64,000 nucleotides of DNA, from positions 1 through 64,000 of the forward strand of contig CAZZPK010000003.1 of the NCBI GenBank assembly GCA_964655995.1. Reading direction: 5' to 3'. Both the position numbers and the translations under genes were made by a program. Below the pieces are notes generated by a model. That model did no database searches and was not told where the DNA came from. It was given only the letters and a program-made list of their open reading frames with translations. Every line of letters begins with the position of its first letter. The first letter of the stretch is position 1. The stretch is from JACPIA01 sp964655995 (GTDB taxonomy: Bacteria > Patescibacteriota > Minisyncoccia > Phycocordibacterales > XYD1-FULL-46-19). This document shows positions 40,676 to 48,335 of the stretch, one piece after another.

Positions 40676-41455
40676 GTGGAAAACAGCACCGCGATGCCAG
40701 TAATTATTGCACTGGATGTCAAAACACTTAAGGAAGTCGAGGGGCTGATCAGTTTGTTAGCTCCATTTGGCGTAATCTTCAAAATCGGTTTGGAGCTCAT
40801 CAGCTCGGTGGGCGGTCCGCAGGCGATTAAGTTTGTCCAAAGTTTGGGTGGTCGGATTTTTTACGGCGGCAAATTTAAGGACATACCAAATACCGTTGCT
40901 GAGGCCAGTCGGGCGGTGGCGGCCCTCGGGGTGGATATGTTGAATGTCCACATTGATAGCGGTAGTAGGGCCCTCGAGCAAACGGCCGCCGCGGTTAAAG
41001 CGGAAAACCCCAACACTAAAGTGTTGGGAGTTACAGTTTTGACCTCGGAGGATTTTAATGACTTGGTCGAGATTGGCTATCCCTATCTTGATCCTGCCGA
41101 TCCAAGTTTGTATCAAGCGGCTGAAAAAAATTATATTGGACACTTGGTCTACAATATGGCTGATTTGGCCGCCGGTTATGGTTTGGATGGGGTAATCTGC
41201 TCGCCTCGCGAGTTACCAATAGTTGCCCGCTGGCACCATGAGAATCCGGTCCAACGCCAGTTGTTAAAAGTAACGCCGGGCGTGCGGCGAACTTGGGCCG
41301 CGGGCGACGAGCAAGCTCGTTTTACCGCGCCTCGTGGGGCGGCGGCGGTCGGTGCCGATTATCTGGTAATCGGCCGGCCGATTACCAAACCACCTAAGGA
41401 GGTGGGCGGTCCGGTGGAGGCTCTCAAGCTCGTGCTTGATGAGTTGTCGCAGTAA
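40676..41455 (+). CDS. pyrF: Orotidine 5'-phosphate decarboxylase homologue with one catalytic Asp changed
   Basis: PyrF makes UMP from OMP. The 259-residue TIM barrel opens IIALDVKTLKEV and closes with TPGVRRTW and the phosphate-binding GADYLVIGRPIT. In the active site Lys36 (FKIGLEL), Lys66 and Asp69 (KFKDIPNTV) are present, but the Asp normally two residues before Lys66 is Gly64 (FYGGKFKD). Loss of that Asp should impair decarboxylation, so activity or a changed reaction is open. The start is GTG, eight bases after AAGGAG. No other pyrimidine gene is near. Confidence 0.8.
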   Translation: MENSTAMPVIIALDVKTLKEVEGLISLLAPFGVIFKIGLELISSVGGPQAIKFVQSLGGRIFYGGKFKDIPNTVAEASRAVAALGVDMLNVHIDSGSRALEQTAAAVKAENPNTKVLGVTVLTSEDFNDLVEIGYPYLDPADPSLYQAAEKNYIGHLVYNMADLAAGYGLDGVICSPRELPIVARWHHENPVQRQLLKVTPGVRRTWAAGDEQARFTAPRGAAAVGADYLVIGRPITKPPKEVGGPVEALKLVLDELSQ

Positions 41456-41483
41456 TCTGACGTCACTCAAGTAAAAATTTACG

Positions 41484-41519
41484 TTCCCTGGTCCGAGTAA
41501 ATTGGATTAGGGAATTTTT
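41484..41519 (+). terminator. Terminator of the pyrF-like gene
   Basis: TTCCCT pairs with AGGGAA over a loop containing TCC/GGA pairing, followed by TTTTTATT that belongs to promoter repeat copy 2. Confidence 0.7.
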
Positions 41520-41558
41520 ATTGACTAAATTTTAAAAAATCGGTAGGGTGGGGGAGGA
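41515..41558 (+). repeat. 44-base promoter repeat, copy 2
   Basis: Exact copy of 40599-40642 with TTGACT at 41521-41526 and TAGGGT at 41544-41549. It precedes the zinc-ribbon gene at 41592. Confidence 0.85.
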
Positions 41559-41591
41559 TGTCCTTAACAACCAATGGAGGAAGAGAGGAAT

Positions 41592-41783
41592 ATGACCAAG
41601 AAAACAGAAGCAAACAATTTTCGTCCGATTCCGGCGGCCAAGCTGATGCGCTGTGAGGGTCGGTGTCGACGTCGTTATCCGGCCAATGAGCTAGGGCCGG
41701 GTGGTATCTGCCGCTCCTGCCACAAGCGTGTGTTTGACGAGCAGCTTGATCGCTGGGCGATCGAGTCGTCCTGCGCCAGTTAG
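41592..41783 (+). CDS. Small zinc-ribbon-like protein
   Basis: A 63-residue basic protein, not recognised. Cysteines are arranged as CEGRC near residue 21 and CRSC near residue 41, so a four-Cys zinc site is likely (MRCEGRCRRRYPANELGPGG, ICRSCHKRVFDEQ). The ATG at 41592 follows GAGAGG; an in-frame ATG at 41574 is possible but lies inside the purine-rich leader. It is eleven bases upstream of the 41795 gene, in the same transcript. A role in nucleic-acid binding is inference. Confidence 0.6.
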   Translation: MTKKTEANNFRPIPAAKLMRCEGRCRRRYPANELGPGGICRSCHKRVFDEQLDRWAIESSCAS

Positions 41784-41794
41784 GGGGGTGAACT

Positions 41795-42274
41795 ATGTTC
41801 ATTATTTTTGATTGGCTGAGGCTCGAGCTTGATTTAATCAACGCGGAGGAGATTGCTCGTTATGCCCCAAATGAGCCGGTCCGGGAGGATGATGTCCTTT
41901 TGTTGACTATCAAAGAGGATGAGCAGCTTAAAAAGTTGTTTGTCCTCTCGCAACAGCTCATTGAGCTACTACCCGCGCCGCCTCTGGTCCGCGGTCAGCT
42001 GACTGTCGAGGAGATCAAGTTGATCAGTCGGCTTAGTTATCGCATCGCCTTTGTCGATGAGTTGATGAAGGCCGAGATCTGCGATCGGTTGTCTGGTGAT
42101 CAGCTGGTCAACTTCCAGCAATACGCTGGCTTTGAGATCAAGGCTGGCTGGCAAGTGGTGGCGATGCCAGAGCCGGAGCAAGTCCCGGCGCCGGCGATCA
42201 GGCAAGAAATTCCCATTCGGCGCTCGCCCGACAGAGTTTTGGCCGATCGTCTTATCGACCCCGTGTACCACTAA
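41795..42274 (+). CDS. Orphan helical protein, paralogue of the 40058 gene
   Basis: A 159-residue protein beginning MFIIFDWLRLELDLINAEEI. It shares the WLR-ELD-I start, the ED-x-LKKLF segment and a late IKAGWQVVAM block with the 40058 product, so the two are paralogues in one locus. A Pro-rich tail follows (PEPEQVPAPAIRQE). SD AGGGGGG precedes the ATG. Function is unknown; the pair brackets the pyrF-like gene. Confidence 0.65.
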   Translation: MFIIFDWLRLELDLINAEEIARYAPNEPVREDDVLLLTIKEDEQLKKLFVLSQQLIELLPAPPLVRGQLTVEEIKLISRLSYRIAFVDELMKAEICDRLSGDQLVNFQQYAGFEIKAGWQVVAMPEPEQVPAPAIRQEIPIRRSPDRVLADRLIDPVYH

Positions 42275-42315
42275 TGTCAAGGCGAGACATGGTAATCAAA
42301 GGAAATAAGAGATAA

Positions 42316-42346
42316 GGCGCCCGTGTCCCACGGGCGCCGTTTTTAT
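42316..42346 (+). terminator. Terminator of the 41592-42274 operon
   Basis: GGCGCCCGTG pairs perfectly with CACGGGCGCC around TCC, followed by GTTTTTATTTT. Confidence 0.9.
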
Positions 42347-42350
42347 TTTA

Positions 42351-42881
42351 TTAAAACCGCCAAGTTTTTTCTGTCTGCCAAATTTTATCGGCCAATCGGA
42401 ACAAAGTTAAATTATCAAAATTAAGCTCAAAATGTGGCGGCGGTAAGGTTTGTAAATAGTTCCAAATAGCCGCTGATTGTTCCGAGGTCAAATGTCGGGC
42501 AATCGAGGCGTGTAATCTAAAATTATCCGGCAGAGGCTTTTTCTTTTCGCCAAAGTCTTTAATTTGGTCTATTATTTTTAAAATTTTATTATTCAATCCG
42601 TCGTCTTTTCTAACGTTTAAATAAATCGTTTTGCTGTCTAGTCCATAGCGATCAAAACCATCAATATCTATAGGTAAAGAGGTTTGGCTGGAAGCAATAT
42701 CACCCAGAGTTTTTTTAAAAGGATTTATGTTGTCGCTTTCAAACGGTGGCTTAAAAGTAAAGTGAGGCGGTATCCGTAAAGATAAATTAGCAATTCCAAA
42801 CCGTGCCGCTAGGTCGGTAGTGATCTGTTGGTAATACTTTGCCGCCTCACCCTCAATTAAATACCCCACAAAATAGATCAT
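42351..42881 (-). CDS. 2H phosphoesterase / 2'-5' RNA ligase-like protein
   Basis: A 176-residue LigT-fold protein with the two His-containing motifs of the 2H superfamily: PHFTFKPPF near residue 39 and RLHASIARHL near residue 128. Members act on 2',3'-cyclic phosphates or 2'-5' bonds in RNA. The frame extends upstream into tRNA-Gln; ATG 42881 is chosen because it lies just outside the tRNA. Only eight bases separate it from the tRNA 3' end, so it may be co-transcribed with tRNA-Gln, which fits an RNA-repair role but does not prove it. Confidence 0.8.
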   Translation of the reverse strand: MIYFVGYLIEGEAAKYYQQITTDLAARFGIANLSLRIPPHFTFKPPFESDNINPFKKTLGDIASSQTSLPIDIDGFDRYGLDSKTIYLNVRKDDGLNNKILKIIDQIKDFGEKKKPLPDNFRLHASIARHLTSEQSAAIWNYLQTLPPPHFELNFDNLTLFRLADKIWQTEKTWRF

Positions 42882-42889
42882 AAGTTGGC

Positions 42890-42958
42890 TGCCGGTCAGG
42901 GACTCGAACCCCAATACCATCCTCCAGAGGGATGTGTCCTACCATTAGACGAACCGGC
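42890..42958 (-). tRNA. tRNA-Gln (anticodon CTG)
   Basis: Acceptor GCCGGTT/GACCGGC, anticodon stem CATCC/GGATG around CTCTGGA, T-loop TTCGAGT. CCA is not encoded. Confidence 0.93.
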
Positions 42959-43024
42959 AATACCCTTAGACTATGCCATAAAATACTCAAGATTCCAAAC
43001 TGTTATTTAGTTTATAATATGTCC

Positions 43025-43050
43025 ATGGAACCATTCGCCCGAATCGTAGA
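43025..43050 (+). repeat. Short hairpin repeat, copy 1
   Basis: A 26-base sequence starting ATGGAACCATTCG, shared with 47494-47519 with two differences. It forms an ATTCG/CGAAT hairpin and lies about 50 bases before the M14 gene. Confidence 0.6.
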
Positions 43051-43100
43051 TGGGAAATAGGGGGGTGGCGTTTTGGCTCAAAGTGCTATAATAAGGGTAT

Positions 43101-43991
43101 ATGAAAAACGCCATTATTTTTATTGTCATTATTTTAATTATTGCCGGCGGGGCTTACTGGCTCTGGACTAATCAGGCGGCCGCTCCGGCGCCGGTAGAGC
43201 CGGGGGCAGGGGCTACCACCACGCCACCGGTAGTAGAGGACAAGACCAAGACGGTCATCGGTCAGTCGGTGGAGGGGAGGGACATTGTGGCTTACCACTT
43301 TGGCGAGGGGGCGGATCGCATCCTCTTTGTGGGCGGTATACACGGTGGCTACTCGTGGAATACACCTCTCCTCGCTTACGAGCTGATGGATTATTTAAAA
43401 GCTAATCCTAGCGCCGTACCCAGCAATATTACGGTAACGGTGATCCCGGTGCTTAACCCCGATGGTCTCACTAAAGTGGTGGGTACCACGACCAAGTTTG
43501 CCGCCGCCGATGTGGCTAAAAGCAAAGAGACGCAGGTGGCTGGCCGCTTTAACGCTAACGAGGTGGACTTAAATCGCAACTTTGACTGCGAGTGGCAACC
43601 GGAGGCCACTTGGCAGAGTAAAAAGGTGAGTGGCGGTAGCGCCGCCTTCTCCGAGCCGGAGAGCCGCGCCGTTAAAAATTATATCGAGGCTAATAAGCCC
43701 AAGGCCGCCGTGGTGTGGTACAGCGCGGCTGGCGGCGTCTTTGCCTCCAATTGTCGCAATGGCGATGGGGTAATGCCCGAGACTTTGGCCCTCACTAACA
43801 CCTACGCCAAAGCGGCCGGCTACAAGGCCTATGAGAGCTTTGACTTTTACGAGACGACGGGTGACATGGTCAATTGGCTCGCTAAAAATAATATCCCGGC
43901 GATCAGCGTCCTCCTCACTAACTACAGCGCTACCGAGTGGAGTAAAAATAAAGCGGGCATTGAGTCGATCCTAAAATACTACGCTAAATAA
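43101..43991 (+). CDS. M14-fold carboxypeptidase paralogue, catalytically dead by residue changes
   Basis: The 296-residue protein has a membrane anchor (residues 4-22), a Pro/Ala-rich linker and an M14 domain: VGGIHGGYSWNTPLLAYEL, VLNPDGLTKVVG, VDLNRNFDCEW. Compared with its neighbour at 43991, Glu of the first zinc motif is Ser (GGYSWN for GGYEWN), the later zinc His is Tyr (VWYSAAG for FWHSQAG) and the catalytic Glu is Leu (ISVLLTN for ITVEFKT). It should bind but not cut peptidoglycan peptides or another substrate. TATAAT at 43087-43092 is eight bases before the ATG. Confidence 0.82.
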   Translation: MKNAIIFIVIILIIAGGAYWLWTNQAAAPAPVEPGAGATTTPPVVEDKTKTVIGQSVEGRDIVAYHFGEGADRILFVGGIHGGYSWNTPLLAYELMDYLKANPSAVPSNITVTVIPVLNPDGLTKVVGTTTKFAAADVAKSKETQVAGRFNANEVDLNRNFDCEWQPEATWQSKKVSGGSAAFSEPESRAVKNYIEANKPKAAVVWYSAAGGVFASNCRNGDGVMPETLALTNTYAKAAGYKAYESFDFYETTGDMVNWLAKNNIPAISVLLTNYSATEWSKNKAGIESILKYYAK

Positions 43992-44866
43992 TGTGGTCGT
44001 TACGTCAGCTCCTGATCGGTGCGCTCGCGGTGCTCATTTTGGCCGGCGGGGGCATTGGCGCGCTTAAGTGGTACCGGTCGCGCCAGGCGGCCGTTTTGCC
44101 GCCGGCTCCGGCCGTCGCCACCTCCACCAAGCAAGTTATCGGCTACTCGGTGCAAGGGCGAGCGATTGAGAGTTACACCTTTGGCACCGGCGCGACCAAT
44201 CTTTTGTTTGTTGGCGGTGTGCACGGCGGCTATGAGTGGAATAGTGTTTTACTTGCCTACGCGGTAATTGATTATTTAAACGCGAGCCCCGGCGTGGTGC
44301 CGGCTAATGTGAGCGTAACGGTGGTGCCTAATTTAAATCCCGACGGCGTCTACAAGGTGGTGGGTAAAGAGGGGCGCTTTGCGGCCGGCGACGTACCGGC
44401 CGACAAGGTCGTCCGCGCCGCCGGCCGCTTTAACTCCCGCGCCGTCGACCTAAACCGCAACTTTGACTGCAAGTGGCAGGCCACCAGCACCTGGCAGGGG
44501 CGCGAGGTGAGCGCGGGCACGGCCGCCTTCTCCGAGCCCGAGGCGGCGGCCCTGCGCAATTTGGTTTTAAAAATCAAGCCTAAAGCGGCTGTCTTTTGGC
44601 ACTCGCAGGCCGGCGCCGTCTACGCCTCGGAGTGCGAGCAGGGGATACTGCCCGCCACTTTAACCTTAATGAGCACTTACGCCCAAGCCGCCGACTACCC
44701 GGCCGTTAAAACCTTTGACGCTTACGCTATCACCGGCGACGCCGAGGGCTGGCTGGCCTCCCTCGGCATCCCGGCCATCACGGTGGAATTTAAAACCCAC
44801 GACTCTCCCGACCTCCCCCAAAACCTCGCTGGCGTTAAGGCTGTCCTTAACCTCTATCGCCCTTAA
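43991..44866 (+). CDS. M14-family zinc carboxypeptidase, membrane-anchored
   Basis: A 291-residue paralogue of the preceding gene that keeps the likely active-site residues: His78 and Glu82 in GGVHGGYEWNS, the Arg/Asn of LNRNFDCKW, His in FWHSQAGAVYAS and Glu in PAITVEFKT. An N-terminal helix (about residues 6-24) anchors it outside the membrane. M14 enzymes remove C-terminal residues or trim murein peptides. Its ATG overlaps the previous stop by one base, so both proteins are made together and may pair. Confidence 0.85.
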   Translation: MWSLRQLLIGALAVLILAGGGIGALKWYRSRQAAVLPPAPAVATSTKQVIGYSVQGRAIESYTFGTGATNLLFVGGVHGGYEWNSVLLAYAVIDYLNASPGVVPANVSVTVVPNLNPDGVYKVVGKEGRFAAGDVPADKVVRAAGRFNSRAVDLNRNFDCKWQATSTWQGREVSAGTAAFSEPEAAALRNLVLKIKPKAAVFWHSQAGAVYASECEQGILPATLTLMSTYAQAADYPAVKTFDAYAITGDAEGWLASLGIPAITVEFKTHDSPDLPQNLAGVKAVLNLYRP

Positions 44867-44958
44867 GAAAAATTTTGTTTTATGGTTAGATCAGGATACT
44901 TGTTTTTTAACTTAAAAAGTCTATTATCTGAGTAGTTGTATAAAAAATTAGTATTAAT

Positions 44959-45534
44959 ATGATAAAACAAGAGTCAAGTGAGAGATGGTGGTATCGGTTA
45001 ATTAAGGTCATTTTTATAACAATGATCCTTTTTTCCTTACTAATTCCAGCTATAATTTTTCTTGAAAGTAAACCAGTTCTTGATAGATATGAAAGTCGCT
45101 TTAGTTTAAAGTGTGCTGACGGTAGGTTCCGAGGTGATTTTGATGGTTCTGATTTGGCGTACTATGATCTTAAATCTTTTGATAATTCTTATTACAATAA
45201 AGATAAATTTACCAATCTAGATAGAATGGCAAAGATTGCTTGCCATTATCAAGAAACTGGCGATGAATTAAAACCAATTGTAGAGTCAGAAAGTACTTTT
45301 GTCCCAACGGAAAAAAATTATGAGATTTTCTTGAGAAAACCATCTTATAGTAATTCGTGGGTAGAAACAATTAGCTACACAGTCTTAGCGTTTTTAGGGG
45401 TAATTCTATTTTTTAGCTTATTAAGAGCAATTTTCCTTTACATTATTTTTGGTGAAAATTTTGGCAAAAATCTAGTATTTATATTTTGTTTATTTAAAAG
45501 TAAAAGAAAAATCATTGTTGAAAAACAAAAATAG
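44959..45534 (+). CDS. AT-rich two-span membrane protein
   Basis: A 191-residue protein, not recognised. Membrane helices lie at about residues 14-34 and 135-165, enclosing an exported domain of about 100 residues with two cysteines (SLKCADGRF, IACHYQETG). Codons are strongly AT-rich, in contrast to the GC-rich M14 pair just upstream, which suggests recent acquisition. It opens a patch of similarly AT-rich genes that ends at about 46.6 kb. Confidence 0.65.
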   Translation: MIKQESSERWWYRLIKVIFITMILFSLLIPAIIFLESKPVLDRYESRFSLKCADGRFRGDFDGSDLAYYDLKSFDNSYYNKDKFTNLDRMAKIACHYQETGDELKPIVESESTFVPTEKNYEIFLRKPSYSNSWVETISYTVLAFLGVILFFSLLRAIFLYIIFGENFGKNLVFIFCLFKSKRKIIVEKQK

Positions 45535-45567
45535 GTATAAAAATAATAAATTAACTTAAAAGCTAAT

Positions 45568-45747
45568 ATGAATAAAGAATTTAGAGAAATAATAACAGGG
45601 TTAATAATTTTCGGTATAGTAATTCTATTAGCGTGGTTCTTGTTTGGTAGAGATATAGAACCAGATTTATCTTCTAATTATAGTGGTTCATTAGAAGATC
45701 AATATTATGAGGGTGAAGGGTCTGGTCATCCGCTTTGGAATAATTAG
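45568..45747 (+). CDS. Small AT-rich single-span protein
   Basis: A 59-residue ORF starting MNKEFREIITGLIIFGIVIL; one membrane helix (residues 8-26) is followed by an acidic, Ser/Gly/Tyr-rich tail (EDQYYEGEGSGHPLWNN). It follows the previous gene by 33 bases and has the same AT-rich codon use. Not recognised, and short enough that it could be spurious. Confidence 0.5.
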   Translation: MNKEFREIITGLIIFGIVILLAWFLFGRDIEPDLSSNYSGSLEDQYYEGEGSGHPLWNN

Positions 45748-45755
45748 AGACCTCC

Positions 45756-45774
45756 GTCAAGGCGAGGCCTTGGC
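45756..45774. repeat. Palindrome of the AAGGYGAGRCCTT family, copy B
   Basis: GTCAAGGC-GAG-GCCTTGGC, related to the perfect palindrome at 22918. It lies just before the SEC-C gene; a partial copy (46565-46577) follows that gene. Confidence 0.5.
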
Positions 45775-45795
45775 GCTGGTACGGTATGAACTTCT

Positions 45796-46551
45796 ATGAT
45801 GAATATTGGAAGAAATGATCTGTGCCTATGTGGAAGTAATAAAAAATTCAAAAAGTGCTATGGTGCAGTAAATAGTACTTGTTCCATTTTCTTGAAAGAA
45901 CAGTGTCAAAAATTCATAAACGAGCACAACGAAAGAGAAAAATTTGTTTTTAGGTTTTTTAATGAGGTTCTTGAAGATACAAATGTAATTCTTCTCAAGA
46001 ATAAAGAAGGAGATGACAAACTTCCTTTGCGGGTACAAATGATCATTGCCTTCAGTTTGATAGATGTTCTTGGCAGTTATTGGTATGAGTATTTAGGTAA
46101 AACAGGAAAGACGAGCGAAAGAGCTCAAAAATGGTACGAACAGTTCTGTTTGAACGATAAAAATCCTAATCTGCTAACCCCTCAAGACTGGTCAAGAATT
46201 TCTAGTGATAGGTTATATCAATTTAGGAATTCACTCGTTCATTTCTTTGGTCTTTCAGAAAAAAGCGATGGGATTTACTTTGCATTAGCACCTAATAACC
46301 TTCCTGACGATAAACACAAGGATTGGCAAAAGCAGTTTAGTAAGAAAGGTGATGAGTCTTTTATCATCAAACCAGCTAACTTTTACGACCTAATCAGAGA
46401 AGGAGCGGTTTTGATGCTTAATGAGTGGTCGGAAGTTATCAAAAATGCTCAAACCAGCCCAGAGCATGAAAAAAGTCATATTGAGGGGATCGAGAGGATT
46501 TTTAACAAGATAAACAAAGAGGGTGCAGTCAAAGTAATGCAGGAAAAATGA
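45796..46551 (+). CDS. SEC-C motif protein with HEPN-like RX4H motif
   Basis: A 251-residue protein. Residues 5-22 are a SEC-C zinc motif (GRNDLCLCGSNKKFKKCY). The remainder is helical and includes LYQFRNSLVHFFGLS, in which Arg144-Asn-x3-His149 fits the RX4-6H signature of HEPN ribonucleases, preceded by a helix typical of that fold (MIIAFSLIDVLGSYWYEYLG). HEPN proteins often act in toxin-antitoxin or anti-phage defence; no MNT antitoxin is adjacent. AT-rich composition and flanking palindromes suggest transfer. It ends with a UGA stop. Confidence 0.7.
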   Translation: MMNIGRNDLCLCGSNKKFKKCYGAVNSTCSIFLKEQCQKFINEHNEREKFVFRFFNEVLEDTNVILLKNKEGDDKLPLRVQMIIAFSLIDVLGSYWYEYLGKTGKTSERAQKWYEQFCLNDKNPNLLTPQDWSRISSDRLYQFRNSLVHFFGLSEKSDGIYFALAPNNLPDDKHKDWQKQFSKKGDESFIIKPANFYDLIREGAVLMLNEWSEVIKNAQTSPEHEKSHIEGIERIFNKINKEGAVKVMQEK

Positions 46552-46668
46552 GAACCTTTGGTGGGGTGAGACCTTGAGTCTTTGAGGGACTATTTGGGAG
46601 GAGGGGAGGGTGGGGAGTTTTGGTATAATTGGGAGATGAGGTGACTGGAGGGGTGGTAAGATAGGGAT

Positions 46669-47484
46669 ATGACTAAAAATAAGATAATAATCCTAATGGT
46701 TTTGGTTGGGGTCGCCGTGGCGGTTGGGGTGGCGTTTTATACGGGCTACTTTTCTTACTCCACGACCTACTCATACACCGATGGCCTAGGTGAGAGTTGT
46801 AATGTTTTAGCTCTATCACTAAATGGCTACTTAACTACTTACTCGTCGGCCGAGGAGGCTGAGGCTACGGAGGTGGAGACAGCCTCGGAGGATATTGTTT
46901 ACAGTATAGAGCAGGCCGATAAGGACGAGGAGATAAGGGGCGTGCTCTTGTTGGTGGACTCGGATGGTGGTTCCGGTGTAGCGGGTGAGGAGATCGCCAA
47001 TGCTTTAAAAAGATTAAGTAAACCTAATGTGGCGGTAATACGGGGCTCAGGTCTCTCGGCGGCCTACTGGGCAGCCACGGGGGCCGACAGGGTGTTTGCC
47101 TCCAGCCTCTCGGATGTGGGCAGTATTGGGGTAACATCCTCTTATCTTGATGAATCTCAGGTTAAACAAAAAGAGGGTTATCGTTTTATTGAGTTAGCCT
47201 CTGGTAAATACAAAGATGTGTGGAATCCGGAAAAGCCGATCACTGAGGAGGATAAGGCGATAATCATGGAAGGTATTTTAAAGATGCACGACATTTTTGT
47301 TAAGCAGGTGGCGACTAATCGTAATTTAGATCTGGAGGAGGTTAAAAAGTTGGCCAATGGTTTAAGTTACATCGGCGAGGATGCTTTAAAGCTCGGTTTG
47401 ATCGATGAGATCGGCGATATGTCCACCGCCACTAAATACTTAGAGAGTCAGATCGGCGAGGAGGCGGAGATCTGCTGGCAATAA
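46669..47484 (+). CDS. sppA: SppA-type signal peptide peptidase (S49)
   Basis: Membrane-bound serine protease that degrades cleaved signal peptides. The 271 residues have an N-terminal helix (6-26), LLLVDSDGGSG, the nucleophile Ser130 in GSGLSAAYW, SDVGSIGV and the general-base Lys180 in SGKYKD. It is the short (single-domain) form. A TAAGAT box lies about ten bases before the ATG; a further TATAAT lies near 46622. It complements lepB at the other end of the window. Confidence 0.92.
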   Translation: MTKNKIIILMVLVGVAVAVGVAFYTGYFSYSTTYSYTDGLGESCNVLALSLNGYLTTYSSAEEAEATEVETASEDIVYSIEQADKDEEIRGVLLLVDSDGGSGVAGEEIANALKRLSKPNVAVIRGSGLSAAYWAATGADRVFASSLSDVGSIGVTSSYLDESQVKQKEGYRFIELASGKYKDVWNPEKPITEEDKAIIMEGILKMHDIFVKQVATNRNLDLEEVKKLANGLSYIGEDALKLGLIDEIGDMSTATKYLESQIGEEAEICWQ

Positions 47485-47493
47485 TTATCTGTT

Positions 47494-47519
47494 ATGGAAC
47501 CATTCGCGCGAATGGTAGA
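47494..47519 (+). repeat. Short hairpin repeat, copy 2
   Basis: Same 26-base element as 43025-43050; here ACCATTCG and CGAATGGT form a perfect eight-base stem. It lies about 50 bases before the nuclease gene, the same distance as copy 1 from its gene. Confidence 0.6.
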
Positions 47520-47568
47520 AGGGGATTTGGTTTATTGGGATATTGGGGTTATTCTGTAATTAAAATTT

Positions 47569-48318
47569 ATGTCCGAGTATTATAACCCCAACAGAGGCGA
47601 GGCGTGGAATTATGGCGGCAAAAATTGGAAGTTGAGCCGGTCTAAGATCGACCTGTTTTTGGAGTGCCCGCGCTGTTTTTATCTGGATAACAAGTTGGGA
47701 GTTAAGCGGGTGCCGGGATTCCCTTTCTCTATCAACAGCGCGGTGGATTATCTGTTAAAACAGGAGTTTGACTCATACCGGGTAAAAAACGAGCAACACC
47801 CGCTACAAAAGGAGTATGGCATCGATGCGCGGCCGATGTCGCACGCCGAGCTCGACGAGTGGCGGAGAAATTTTGGCGGCATTAAGTACCAGCACGAGCC
47901 GACCGGACTTTTGGTCACTGGGGCCATTGATGACCTGTGGATCAACGGCCGGGGCGAGTATATCGTGGTTGATTACAAGGCCACCGCCAAAGATGAGGCT
48001 GTAAAAGCGTTAGATAAAGAGTGGCAGGACGGCTACAAGCGGCAGATGGAGGTTTATCAATGGCTCTTGCGCCAAAACGGGCTAAAGGTCTCTAACACCG
48101 GCTACTTTGTTTACTGCACCGGCAAAATGGACCGGCAGGCCTTTGATAAGCGCATTGATTTTGACGTTAATTTGATAGAGCACCAGGGCGATGACTCCTG
48201 GGTCGAAAAAACGTTGTTTGAAATTAAAAAATGTTTGGCGAGCGACGCTATACCCGCCACGGGCGAGCAGTGCGACTGGTGCGCCTATTGGCGCGCGCGC
48301 CGGCAGTTTGAGGATTAA
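47569..48318 (+). CDS. PD-(D/E)XK nuclease, Cas4/AddB-like with possible Fe-S cluster
   Basis: A 249-residue single-domain nuclease. LSRSKIDLFLECPRCFYL is the typical start of the PDDEXK_1 fold; the active site is formed by Asp121/Asp122 (GAIDDLW), Asp135 and Lys137 (VVDYKAT), and the QMEVYQWLL helix supplies the motif Gln. Cysteines at 33, 36, 222, 235 and 238 (ECPRC, EQCDWC) could bind an Fe-S cluster as in Cas4 and AddB. No CRISPR array or recombination genes are adjacent. Probable role in DNA repair or uptake. Confidence 0.8.
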   Translation: MSEYYNPNRGEAWNYGGKNWKLSRSKIDLFLECPRCFYLDNKLGVKRVPGFPFSINSAVDYLLKQEFDSYRVKNEQHPLQKEYGIDARPMSHAELDEWRRNFGGIKYQHEPTGLLVTGAIDDLWINGRGEYIVVDYKATAKDEAVKALDKEWQDGYKRQMEVYQWLLRQNGLKVSNTGYFVYCTGKMDRQAFDKRIDFDVNLIEHQGDDSWVEKTLFEIKKCLASDAIPATGEQCDWCAYWRARRQFED

Positions 48319-48335
48319 AGCTATTATTTTTTAAT

